Source of the DNA: Fuscovulum ytuae
GTDB taxonomy: Bacteria; Pseudomonadota; Alphaproteobacteria; Rhodobacterales; Rhodobacteraceae
DNA length: 64,000 nt
Reading direction: 5' to 3'
NCBI RefSeq assembly: GCF_029953595.1
Contig: NZ_CP124535.1
Coordinates: 1,396,001 to 1,460,000 of the forward strand
In this document: piece after piece, positions 53,361-61,187 of the stretch
How the letters are laid out: each line of letters begins with the position of its first letter
How positions within the stretch are numbered: position 1 is the first letter of the stretch
Program-made: the position numbers and the translations under genes
The notes under the pieces: model-generated
Told to the model about the DNA's origin: nothing
Seen by the model: only the letters and a program-made list of their open reading frames with translations
Database searches by the model: none

Positions 53361-54443
53361 TCACCGGATCAGATTGAAGCCGGGGGTGATGCGGGTCAGC
53401 GCCGCCTCAAGCAGCGTGACCATCTGCGCCACATCGGCGGGGTCCACCACCTCGAGCGCGGAATGGGTATAGCGCATGGGGAAGCCGACATCGAGGCAGG
53501 CCACCCCCTCCTCCCCCATGAACTGGATATAGCTGAGATCGGTGAGCGCCCCGGTATGAGCAGAGCGTTGCAGGGGCAGGCCTTCGGCGGCGGCCACCTC
53601 TTCCATCAGCGCAACAAGGGCGGGATGCGGGATCACCCCGTTCAGCGTGCCGCGCCCGTGGAAGGAATACAGGCTGATGCCGGGGCCGCCGCCCAAGGTG
53701 ACATCCCCGCGCGATGCCATATCCGGCGTATCGCAGGCCAAGAGCAGATCGATCTGGAACGCGATGTCGGGTCTTGCGGCGGCGGCGGCGGGCAGGACGC
53801 CGCGCAGGTTGTATTCCTCTTGCACCGACCAGACGAGGTGAACCGTCGGCCCGGTATTGCGGTCCTTCAGACGTGCGGCAAGGTCCACCAAAGCGGCGCA
53901 TCCCGCGCGGTCATCGGCGCTGGTTCCAGCCAAGCGGCCATTCGCTAGCGCGATCACATTGGGGCGATAGACGACCGGGTCACCGATGCGCAGGCCTGCC
54001 GCCTCGGCCTCGGCCTTTGAGGTGAAACCGGCATCGACGTAAAGCTCGGCATAGGGGAGGACGCGGTATTTTTCTTCCGGCGTGGTGGCATGATGGCTTT
54101 TATTGGCGATCAGCCCCGGCACATCGCCCGCCCGCGTACAGATCACAACGGCCTGCGCCGCCAGCGCGCGTTCGGGCACGCCGCCCAGCCGTTCCAGCCG
54201 GATCAGGCCATTGGCTTCGATCTTGCGCAGGATGAACCCCAACTGGTCCATATGGGTAAAGACCAGAACCGAGGGCGCGGCGGGGTCGCCGTCCAGCGTG
54301 GCGGAAAGGTTGCCCAACCGGTCGGTGCGATGGGCGATCCCCAACCCATCGAGATCGGCCTTGATCCGGGCGCGGATGCGATCCTCATGCCCGGCAAGGC
54401 CGGGGATCAGCATGTAATCACGGATCAGATCATGCAGTGCCAT
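53361..54443 (-). CDS. M42-family metallopeptidase-like protein (FrvX/SgcX type)
   Basis: This 360-aa protein has all dinuclear-metal positions of the family: THMD (about 70-73), GTSADDRAG, the catalytic VQEEYNLRG, LLACDTPD and the final RYTHS histidine. The start MALHDLIRDYMLIPGLAGHE at 54443 fits the family. An upstream extension would be coded by a repeat element. M42 homologues occur in E. coli sugar operons (sgcX, frvX) without known peptide role; here too the context is sugar catabolism. Confidence 0.9.
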   Translation of the reverse strand: MALHDLIRDYMLIPGLAGHEDRIRARIKADLDGLGIAHRTDRLGNLSATLDGDPAAPSVLVFTHMDQLGFILRKIEANGLIRLERLGGVPERALAAQAVVICTRAGDVPGLIANKSHHATTPEEKYRVLPYAELYVDAGFTSKAEAEAAGLRIGDPVVYRPNVIALANGRLAGTSADDRAGCAALVDLAARLKDRNTGPTVHLVWSVQEEYNLRGVLPAAAAARPDIAFQIDLLLACDTPDMASRGDVTLGGGPGISLYSFHGRGTLNGVIPHPALVALMEEVAAAEGLPLQRSAHTGALTDLSYIQFMGEEGVACLDVGFPMRYTHSALEVVDPADVAQMVTLLEAALTRITPGFNLIR

Positions 54444-54455
54444 TGCAGCCCCCTG

Positions 54456-54528
54456 CCCTTTCATCTTGGCCCAAATACTCACAGGGGGTGAATTGGCCGC
54501 AGGCCAAGAGGGGGCGTGTGCGCCCCCT
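54456..54528 (-). repeat. AAGATGAAG repeat upstream of the M42 gene
   Basis: On the minus strand GGGGGCGCACACGCCCCC, a TTGGCCTGCGGCCAA hairpin and CACCCCCTGTGAGTATTTGGGCCAAGATGAAAGG follow one another. The copy at 60999-61075 has the same two-hairpin layout. Its 3' end gives the purine-rich ribosome region of the M42 gene. Confidence 0.8.
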
Positions 54529-54602
54529 GAACGCGGAGCCGGAGCGCGCCAGCGCGGAGGCGACAGGAAAGGCTTGCGCGTCAGCGCTCCGTTTAGGTCG
54601 CA

Positions 54603-55415
54603 TCAATAGCCCCTCGCAGCGCGGGCGCGGTCCATGAAATCCTTCGCGCGGTCCGGGTCGACGGCGGCCCAGGTGTCGCCTCCGATCTTCAGGGCAGACC
54701 CCACGATGCAGCCATCGGCCACGCGCAGGACATCGGCGATGGTTGCGTGTTTCACGCCCGTATTGGCAAGGACGGGCGTCTTCGGCAGGACGCGCTTGAC
54801 GCCTTCGAGATCGCGCATCTCTGCCGCTTCGCCGGTGATGGCGCCAGAGACAAGCACCGCATCGGGGATCGAAGAAAACACCGCTGATCGCGCCCGATCC
54901 GGCAAGGAGCGTGGGTCGAGGCTGCCCGCGAATTCCGCCGAGACGTTGTAAAGCAGCGCGCAATCGGAATTGCCCAGCCGATGCTGATAGCGCTGTGCCG
55001 CGCCTGCATCGGGGGCCCAGATGCCCATATCCGACGCATAAGTTCCCGTGAAAATCTCGCGCAGAAAAGCCGCCCCGGTGGCGGCGGCAAGGGCGACCGA
55101 GGCCATAGGGTCCCAAAGGACATTGACGCCGAAGGGCACGGTGATGCGGTCGCGCAGGCGGCCGATCACATAGGCCATGGTCGCGGTCGAAGCAGTGTCG
55201 ACCTTCAGCTCATAGGGGCGGTCGTTTTCGTTGCCGAACATCACGGCATCCACGCCCGCTGCCTGCAGGGCGGCAAGGTCGCGCGCGGCACCGTCCAGGA
55301 TCGCCTCCACCCCACCTGCCTTGTCATGCAGCGGCGTGCCGGGCAGCGCGCCCAGATGCACCATGGCGATGACGGGCTTGCGTCCGGCACCGAAGACTTT
55401 CTCGAAACGCGACAT
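54603..55415 (-). CDS. BtpA/SgcQ-family TIM-barrel protein
   Basis: This 270-aa protein starts MSRFEKVFGAGRKPVIAMVHLGALPGTP and contains AGVDAVMFGNENDRPY and the phosphate-binding-like end VADGCIVGSALKIGGDTW. BtpA was named from a cyanobacterial photosystem I phenotype, but the family is mostly found with sugar genes, as sgcQ in E. coli. GAGGAGGA precedes the ATG at 55415. Together with the M42 protein it recalls the sgc gene pair. An aldolase-like or epimerase-like role is a guess. Confidence 0.88.
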   Translation of the reverse strand: MSRFEKVFGAGRKPVIAMVHLGALPGTPLHDKAGGVEAILDGAARDLAALQAAGVDAVMFGNENDRPYELKVDTASTATMAYVIGRLRDRITVPFGVNVLWDPMASVALAAATGAAFLREIFTGTYASDMGIWAPDAGAAQRYQHRLGNSDCALLYNVSAEFAGSLDPRSLPDRARSAVFSSIPDAVLVSGAITGEAAEMRDLEGVKRVLPKTPVLANTGVKHATIADVLRVADGCIVGSALKIGGDTWAAVDPDRAKDFMDRARAARGY

Positions 55416-55477
55416 TGCATCCTCCTCGACTGGGCGAAGGCTAGACGGAAAGGGATTTGACCGGAAGGGGGAACATA

Positions 55478-55489
55478 CTAGCATGTCAG
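55478..55489. promoter_or_regulatory. GntR-type operator, site 3 (degenerate)
   Basis: CTAGCATGTCAG matches CTAACATGTTAG at 10 of 12 positions and lies in the 93-bp divergent gap between the BtpA-like gene and the aldo/keto reductase gene, as expected for a shared regulator. Confidence 0.55.
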
Positions 55490-55508
55490 TGTCTTTCGGG
55501 GGGGGAAC

Positions 55509-56531
55509 ATGCAGGAACGGCGACACTGGGACAGGCTGGGGAATGGCGGCCTTGACTTTACCACGCTGGGCTTTGGGTCCGCCCCGATCGGAAACCTGTT
55601 CCGGGCAATTTCGGATGACGACGCGCATGCGGTGCTGGAGCGCGCTTGGATAGGGGGCATCCGCTATTTCGACACGGCGCCGCTTTATGGCCTTGGCCTG
55701 TCGGAGACCCGGCTGAACCGGTTTTTGCGGGGCAAGCCGCGCGAGGCCTATGTCATCTCGACCAAGATCGGGCGGCTGTTCCGGGCCACGACACCGGACA
55801 AGCGGGACGGGTTCGGCAAATGGTTCGACGTGCCATCGCGCAATGAAATCTATGATTACGGCTATGATGCCGTGTTCCGATCCGTCGAATTTTCCTTGGA
55901 GCGGTTGGGGATAGACCGGATCGACATTCTTTATGCGCATGATCTGGACATCTTCAATCACGGGTCGCAGACAGCGCTGGATGCGCGGTTGGCCGAGTTC
56001 ATGGCAGGCGGATACCGCGCCTTGGTCAAGCTGCGGGATGAGGGCGTCATCCGCGCCTTCGGGGCCGGGGTGAATGAATGGGAGCCCTGTCGCTGGCTGC
56101 TGGATCGAGGGGATTTCGACATCTTCCTTTTGGCGGGGGAGTATTCGCTGCTGCGGACCGACTCGCTTGAGGGGTTCATGGACCCGGCGGCGGCACGGGG
56201 GGTGGGGGTGGTCGTCGGGGGCCCGTATAATTCCGGCATCCTTGCCACGGGGCCGCGTCCGGGGGCGCAGTATCGCTATGAGGATGCGCCGGATTGGGCG
56301 ATGGAAATGGCGGGGCGGTTGCAGGCGCTGTGTCAGGCGCATGGGGTGCGGCTGGTGGATGCGGCCTTTCAGTTCTGCGCGCGGCATCCGGCGGTCCTGT
56401 CGGTGATCCCCGGCGGGCAAAGCCTGACCGAGATGGAAAGCAATCTTCAGGCTGCGGCAGCCGATATTCCGGCGGCGCTGTGGGGTGCGATGAAGGCCGA
56501 GGGGTTGATCCACCCCGACGCGCCAGTGTGA
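55509..56531 (+). CDS. Aldo/keto reductase (aldose 1-dehydrogenase type)
   Basis: This 340-aa AKR has the catalytic tetrad in place: Asp and Tyr in FDTAPLYGLG (about 50-59), Lys in STKIGR (about 80) and His in YAHDLD. It resembles D-threo-aldose (L-fucose) 1-dehydrogenases, which oxidise an aldose to its lactone with NAD(P)+. The lactonase gene starts 11 bp downstream, so the pair forms steps one and two of an oxidative aldose pathway. Confidence 0.9.
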   Translation: MQERRHWDRLGNGGLDFTTLGFGSAPIGNLFRAISDDDAHAVLERAWIGGIRYFDTAPLYGLGLSETRLNRFLRGKPREAYVISTKIGRLFRATTPDKRDGFGKWFDVPSRNEIYDYGYDAVFRSVEFSLERLGIDRIDILYAHDLDIFNHGSQTALDARLAEFMAGGYRALVKLRDEGVIRAFGAGVNEWEPCRWLLDRGDFDIFLLAGEYSLLRTDSLEGFMDPAAARGVGVVVGGPYNSGILATGPRPGAQYRYEDAPDWAMEMAGRLQALCQAHGVRLVDAAFQFCARHPAVLSVIPGGQSLTEMESNLQAAAADIPAALWGAMKAEGLIHPDAPV

Positions 56532-56542
56532 GAGGGCGGCAT

Positions 56543-57376
56543 ATGCAGATCGATGCGCATCAACATTTCTGGCACCCCGCGCGGGGGGATTACGGCTGGA
56601 TGCCGAAGGATGACCCGGTGCTGTCGCGACCCTATGGTCCGGCGGAGCTTTGGCCGCAGTTGCAGGCGGCGGGGGTGCAGGGGACGATCCTTGTGCAGGC
56701 GGCACCGACGGTGGCCGAGACGGAATATATGCTGGGCATCGCGGATGCGACGCCTTGGGTTCTGGGCGTGGTGGGTTGGGTGGATTTCGAACGCCCCGCC
56801 GATCTGGCCGAGATGCGGCGGCTGGCACAGCATCCGAAGATGAAGGGTCTGCGGCCCATGATCCAGGACATTCCCGATGATGGCTGGATGCTGCGGGAGG
56901 ATGTGCAATGGGCCTTTCGCGCCATGTGCGATCTGGGGCTGCGCTTTGACGCGCTTGGCTTTCCGCGCCATCTGGCGAATTTCCTGACGATCTTGAAGCG
57001 TTATCCCCGGCTTGAAGTGGTGGTGGATCACTGCATGAAGCCGCAAATCCGTGAGAAATCAGAGGCGCATTTCCGGCATTGGGCCGAAGGGATGAGCCGG
57101 ATCGCGGGCGAGACGGCGGCGGTGGTGAAATTCTCGGCCCTGATCACGGAGGCCGATGCCGATTGGACGGTTGAGGATTTGAAGCCCTATGTCGATCACG
57201 TCTTTGCCGTCTTTGGCCCCGAGCGGGTGATGTGGGGGTCTGATTGGCCAGTCTGCCGGTTGCGTGGGGAATATGCCGATTGGCGCGCGGCGGCGGAACG
57301 TTTGACCGAGGGGCTGACGGATGTGGACCGGGCGCTGATCTATGGCGGGACGGCGGTCGGGTTTTACGGGTTGTGA
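56543..57376 (+). CDS. Sugar lactone hydrolase (amidohydrolase 2 family, fuconolactonase-like)
   Basis: This 277-aa TIM-barrel metal hydrolase has the N-terminal DAHQHFWHP (about 4-12), VVVDHCMKP (about 159-167) and WGSDWPVCR (about 233-241), the metal and acid/base positions of L-fucono- and related 1,5-lactonases. The ATG at 56543 follows GAGGGCGG. It opens the lactone made by the aldo/keto reductase upstream. Confidence 0.9.
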   Translation: MQIDAHQHFWHPARGDYGWMPKDDPVLSRPYGPAELWPQLQAAGVQGTILVQAAPTVAETEYMLGIADATPWVLGVVGWVDFERPADLAEMRRLAQHPKMKGLRPMIQDIPDDGWMLREDVQWAFRAMCDLGLRFDALGFPRHLANFLTILKRYPRLEVVVDHCMKPQIREKSEAHFRHWAEGMSRIAGETAAVVKFSALITEADADWTVEDLKPYVDHVFAVFGPERVMWGSDWPVCRLRGEYADWRAAAERLTEGLTDVDRALIYGGTAVGFYGL

Positions 57377-57450
57377 ATGCGGAGCGCCGCGCGAAGGGCG
57401 CGGCGCAAGCCTTTTGCCTCGCCTGCGCGGCTGCGCCGCTTCGGCTCAGG

Positions 57451-57505
57451 CCGGGGGTTTCACACCCCCGGACCCCCGTGGAGTATTTTCCCCAAGATGA
57501 AGGGG
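57451..57505 (+). repeat. AAGATGAAG repeat with GC hairpin
   Basis: CCGGGGGTTTCACACCCCCGG forms a hairpin, followed by ACCCCCGTGGAGTATTTTCCCCAAGATGAAGGGG. This is the intergenic copy that matches the segment inside bchB. It lies in the convergent gap behind the lactonase gene. Confidence 0.8.
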
Positions 57506-57530
57506 CTATGTTTTACGTAATTTACGTAAA

Positions 57531-58496
57531 TCAGGCGCCATAGAGGGCTTTGGCGATGCGGCGGGTGGCGGCGGCGGCGTCCTGTCGGGACATCGCGTCT
57601 AGAAGGTCGGGGTCATCGCGCAGGCCTGCCGCGATGGCGCGGAGCCGTTCCGTAAGGGCAAGGTTGGCGCGGGATTCCTGAACCGGGTCCATGCCGCCGT
57701 GATCGGGGAAGGTGTCGAAATAGATCACACCGTCATAGCCCAGACGGTCAAGCAGCCAGAAGAGTTCCACTGTCTGGACCGGGTGGACGGTGCCCGCGAT
57801 CAGGCCATCATCGCGCTTGGCATAACCGTCATTCAGATGGACACCCATGATCCGGCAATGGCGGGCGGCGAGGGCGGCGGATTTGGCTGGCATCTCGCCC
57901 GCGAAAAGCATGTGGCAGAAATCGAGCGTGACGCCGAGGTTCGGGCGGGCGAGGTCGCGGATGGCATGGAGGGTGGTGGCCATGTCAGGCAGGACAGACC
58001 ACGAGCGGGGTTCGTTGGGTTTGTATTCGATGGAGATGTCGAGGGCGGGGTTGTGGTCGCAAACCTCGGCCAAGGCGGAGAGGGTGTCATCCCACATCCG
58101 GGTGTAATCGCCCTGAAAGCTGTAATCGAAACCGTCTTGGCCGAGCCAGACGGTCATGACTGTGCCGCCCATCTGGGCCAAGGCGTCAAGGCCGCGCTTG
58201 GTGATGTCGATCGCAGCGCGGCGGATGGTTTGGTCGGGATGGGTGAAGGCCCCAAGGCGGAAGCCCGGATCGGTGTAGTAGCGCATGGCAAGGCCATTCA
58301 GGGCCATACCGTTTTGTTGCAAGATTTCGGTCAGTTCTGCCGGGGTGTGATGGTCGAAATGGTCGGGAAAGTTCAAGTCGGCGGCATCGATGCCGCCCAC
58401 CTGTCCGGCCTTTGCCAGCATGTCGGCCACCGTGTCGCCCTTTGTCTTGAAGGCGTTCAGGCGCGCGGCATAGCGCGGGCGGTTTGCAAGGATCAT
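57531..58496 (-). CDS. Xylose-isomerase-like TIM-barrel sugar isomerase/epimerase
   Basis: This 321-aa protein has metal-ligand segments typical of the AP-endonuclease-2/xylose isomerase superfamily: SIEYKPNEPRSW (about 155-166), GVTLDFCHMLFAGE (about 188-201), GVHLNDGYAKRDDG (about 220-233) and VIYFDTFPDHGG. It would isomerise or epimerise a keto-sugar or sugar acid. It lies directly behind the GntR gene (9-bp gap) and so shares its promoter. Confidence 0.88.
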   Translation of the reverse strand: MILANRPRYAARLNAFKTKGDTVADMLAKAGQVGGIDAADLNFPDHFDHHTPAELTEILQQNGMALNGLAMRYYTDPGFRLGAFTHPDQTIRRAAIDITKRGLDALAQMGGTVMTVWLGQDGFDYSFQGDYTRMWDDTLSALAEVCDHNPALDISIEYKPNEPRSWSVLPDMATTLHAIRDLARPNLGVTLDFCHMLFAGEMPAKSAALAARHCRIMGVHLNDGYAKRDDGLIAGTVHPVQTVELFWLLDRLGYDGVIYFDTFPDHGGMDPVQESRANLALTERLRAIAAGLRDDPDLLDAMSRQDAAAATRRIAKALYGA

Positions 58497-58505
58497 GGCT
58501 GCCTT

Positions 58506-59234
58506 TCAGGTCGGATCGAAGAGATCGGGCCGGTCGCGTTCAAGCGGTTCAAGATAGGTGATGAGCTGGCGCAGATGCGCGCGCGTGACCAAGCGGGAGG
58601 CATCTGGATCGCGCGCTTCGAGCGCCGCAAGGATGGCGCGGTGTTCGTCCAGCGTGGCTTCGATCCGGCCGGGGACGGGCAGGATCAACTGCCGCGCGCG
58701 GTTGACATGGAGCCATGCCGTTTCGCTGACCTGTGCGAGTTTGCGAAAACCGGTGAAGGACAGGATCAACTCATGCATCGCGGCATCGGTTTGGTAGAAG
58801 CCCGGCACATCGCCATCGGCGATCAACGCGGCCTGCACGGTGAGGTTGCGGCGGAGCTGGGTCAGCTGATCTTCGGTGATCGTCTGGGCCACGCGTTCGA
58901 TGGCGGCGACTTCGATCGCCTCGCGCAGGAAGGCGCCTTCGCGGATTTCCTCCATGGAAAAGCGGGCGACGAAGGTGCCTGCCTGCGGCACCACATCGAC
59001 AAGGCCCTCGGCGGCAAGGCGGGCGACGGCATCGGCGACGGGGCTGCGCGAGACGCCGAGCGCATCGCAAATCTCTGGTTTCCTTAGGATTTCGCCGGGG
59101 CGGTAGGTGAGGGATAGGATCGCCTCACGCAGGGTTTGATAGACACGCTGGCCGAGAGAGCCCGTGAAACGGTCCAGAGGCGCAAGACGCATCTCGGAAG
59201 GCACTTGTGAAGGGGGTTCGGGGGGCTGTAACAT
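58506..59234 (-). CDS. GntR-family (FadR subfamily) regulator of the sugar cluster
   Basis: This 242-aa protein has a winged helix (about 27-93; LREAILSLTYRPGEILRK, then LGVSRSPVADAVARLAAEGLV) and an all-helical ligand domain with the FadR/FCD histidines (TDAAMHEL, DEHRAILAAL, RAHLRQLI). The ATG at 59234 has no ribosome site and lies 1 bp from a perfect CTAACATGTTAG; an internal ATG at 59192 (MRLAPLDRF) is possible. It probably represses itself and the other promoters carrying this palindrome. Confidence 0.92.
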   Translation of the reverse strand: MLQPPEPPSQVPSEMRLAPLDRFTGSLGQRVYQTLREAILSLTYRPGEILRKPEICDALGVSRSPVADAVARLAAEGLVDVVPQAGTFVARFSMEEIREGAFLREAIEVAAIERVAQTITEDQLTQLRRNLTVQAALIADGDVPGFYQTDAAMHELILSFTGFRKLAQVSETAWLHVNRARQLILPVPGRIEATLDEHRAILAALEARDPDASRLVTRAHLRQLITYLEPLERDRPDLFDPT

Positions 59235-59247
59235 GCTAACATGTTAG
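59229..59247. promoter_or_regulatory. GntR-type operator, site 4 (autoregulatory)
   Basis: The perfect palindrome CTAACATGTTAG (59236-59247) is overlapped on its left by a second TAACATG 8 bp away. It sits in the divergent gap between the GntR gene and the UxaA-type dehydratase gene. Confidence 0.75.
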
Positions 59248-59293
59248 ACATGCGCGGCCCCCTGTCAAGGAAGGGCTGGAAGCGGGGGATGTG

Positions 59294-60805
59294 ATGGAAA
59301 CGGGCAGCGTGATCCGGTTGCACGGGGCGGATAATGTTGTGATCGCGCTGGCCGATCTGGGCAAGGGGACGCTGGTTGAGGGGGTGGCCCTGCCGGGGGC
59401 CGTGCCGCGCGGCCACAAGATCGCGGCGCGGGCGATTGCGCGGGGCGAGAATGTGCTGCGCTATGGCCAGATCATCGGGCAGGCGACCGAGGATATCGCG
59501 GCCGGAGCGCATGTGCATTCGCATAATCTGGGGATGGCACCGCATACGGACGATTACGCCATCGGGACGGAATGTCGGCCCCTGCCCACGCTTCAACCCC
59601 TTGAATTCATGGGATACCATCGCGCCGACGGGCAGGTGGGAACGCGCAATTACATCGGCATCCTGACAAGCGTGAACTGTTCCGGATCGGTCGCGCGCTT
59701 CATCGCGGAGGCGGCAGAAAAGGACCCGGTGCTGAATGCCATGCCCAATGTGGATGGCATCGTGCCCATCGTGCATCAGACGGGCTGCGGCATGTCGGGG
59801 ACGAATGAGGGCTATCAGACCCTGATGCGAACCTTGAAGGGCTATGCCCGGAATGCAAATTTCGGGGGCATCCTGCTGGTGGGGCTGGGATGCGAGGTGA
59901 TGCAGGTGCCGGACCTTGTGGGGCAAGGGCGGCTGCGACCGGACGGGAATTTCCGCTACATGACGATCCAAGGCACCGGGGGCACCCGGGCGACGATTGC
60001 CAAGTCCTTGGAGATATTGCGAGAAATGGCAGAGGTCGCGTCGAAGGTGGCGCGACGTCCGGCGCCTGTGTCCAAGCTGATCATCGGGCTGCAATGCGGG
60101 GGGTCGGACGGGTATTCCGGGATCACGGCGAACCCGGCTTTGGGCCATGCGAGCGATCTGCTGGTCAGAATGGGGGGAACGACGATCCTGTCGGAGACGC
60201 CCGAAATCTATGGGGCGGAGCATCTGCTGACGCGCCGCGCGGTCAAGGCCGAGGTGGGCGAGAAGCTGATAGACCGCATCCGGTGGTGGGAGGATTATAC
60301 CGCGCGGAACGAGGGGGAGATGGACAACAACCCAAGCCCCGGCAACAAGAAGGGCGGGCTGACCACGATCCTTGAAAAGTCGCTGGGGGCGGTGGCAAAG
60401 GGCGGGACGGCGCCATTGGCGGGCGTCTATAAATTCGCGGAACCCATTGATACAAATGGCTTTGTCTATATGGACAGCCCCGGCTATGACCCCTGTTCGG
60501 TGACCGGGCAGATTGCATCGGGGGCGACGATGATCGTCTTTACCACGGGGCGGGGGTCGGTGTCGGGCTATAAGCCCAGCCCTTGCATCAAGCTGGCCAC
60601 GAATTCCGAGATGTATGCGCGGATGGCCGAGGATATGGACATCAATTGCGGGGATATCCTGACCGACGGGGTCAGCATCGAGGCCAAGGGGGAAGAGATC
60701 CTGCGGCGGATCGTCGAGGTGGCGTCGGGGCGCAAGACGCTGTCGGAAGAGTTGGGATTTGGCGGGGCGGAGTTCGTGCCGTGGCAGATCGGAGCGGTGA
60801 TGTAA
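59294..60805 (+). CDS. UxaA-family altronate/sugar-acid dehydratase
   Basis: This 503-aa protein has an N-terminal SAF domain (about 1-75; LHGADNVVIAL, RGHKIAARAI) and the large altronase domain (from about 105; RADGQVGTRNYIGILTSVNCSG, IVHQTGCGMS, MDNNPSPGNKKGGLTTILEKSLGA). It dehydrates an aldonate to a 2-keto-3-deoxy acid. It is the natural third step after the aldo/keto reductase and lactonase. The ATG at 59294 follows a GTG one codon earlier. Confidence 0.92.
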   Translation: METGSVIRLHGADNVVIALADLGKGTLVEGVALPGAVPRGHKIAARAIARGENVLRYGQIIGQATEDIAAGAHVHSHNLGMAPHTDDYAIGTECRPLPTLQPLEFMGYHRADGQVGTRNYIGILTSVNCSGSVARFIAEAAEKDPVLNAMPNVDGIVPIVHQTGCGMSGTNEGYQTLMRTLKGYARNANFGGILLVGLGCEVMQVPDLVGQGRLRPDGNFRYMTIQGTGGTRATIAKSLEILREMAEVASKVARRPAPVSKLIIGLQCGGSDGYSGITANPALGHASDLLVRMGGTTILSETPEIYGAEHLLTRRAVKAEVGEKLIDRIRWWEDYTARNEGEMDNNPSPGNKKGGLTTILEKSLGAVAKGGTAPLAGVYKFAEPIDTNGFVYMDSPGYDPCSVTGQIASGATMIVFTTGRGSVSGYKPSPCIKLATNSEMYARMAEDMDINCGDILTDGVSIEAKGEEILRRIVEVASGRKTLSEELGFGGAEFVPWQIGAVM

Positions 60806-60806
60806 C

Positions 60807-60868
60807 GGCTGTGCCCTGTTTTGTGCCGCCTTTTGTGCAGCAATTTGTGGGCACGCAGCGGGCGCTGG
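60807..60868 (+). repeat. TGTG 12-mer element, copy 4
   Basis: TGTGCCCTGTTT, TGTGCCGCCTTT, TGTGCAGCAATT and TGTGGGCACGCA start at 60810, 60822, 60834 and 60846, an exact 12-bp period. It starts 2 bp after the dehydratase stop. The palindrome GCGTTAA-GG-TTAACGC follows at 60878-60893. Confidence 0.85.
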
Positions 60869-60998
60869 GTTGATGGGGCGTTAAGGTTAACGCGGGGCGC
60901 GGCGGGGGACGGTGATCCGGCGGAGCGCGCCCCCCTGTCGGGGGACGCGCGAGCCTTTTGGGTCGCGGGCCGCGCGGGGGCGCGTCCCGCTCCGCGTC

Positions 60999-61075
60999 AA
61001 GGGGCGTGCCGCCCCCTCTGGCCGCAGACGCGGCCATTCACCCCCTGCGAGTATTTTTCGCCAAGATGAAGGGGG
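60999..61075 (+). repeat. AAGATGAAG repeat, two-hairpin form
   Basis: AAGGGGCG-TGC-CGCCCCCT, then TGGCCGCAGACGCGGCCA, then TTCACCCCCTGCGAGTATTTTTCGCCAAGATGAAGGGGG. The layout equals the minus-strand copy at 54456-54528. The stretch between this and copy 4 of the TGTG element is very GC-rich and non-coding. Confidence 0.8.
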
Positions 61076-61187
61076 CTGGTTCGCGGCGGGTTCCGGGCGG
61101 GGATGCGGGAGCCGAGCGAAGGGGCCGCGCTTGACGGGTCGTCTGGCTATCCCTAGCCTTTCCACAACCAGAGGGTTGTGTGTGACG

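Noticed and set aside
54444-54482. N-terminal extension MSIWAKMKGQGAA of the M42 protein
   Set aside because: These residues are encoded by the GAGTATTT-CCAAGATGAA repeat. The family N-terminus starts at MALHDLIRDYM (54443).
55416-56828. Minus-strand extension of the BtpA-like frame over the aldo/keto reductase gene
   Set aside because: The frame is open by chance. BtpA homology and a GAGGAGGA ribosome site place the start at 55415, and the plus-strand reductase is a clear gene.
57508-57543. ATG right after the repeat at 57451-57505 (MFYVIYVNQAP)
   Set aside because: Only 11 codons, convergent with and overlapping the 3' end of the isomerase gene. The repeat's ribosome-like end has no gene to serve here.
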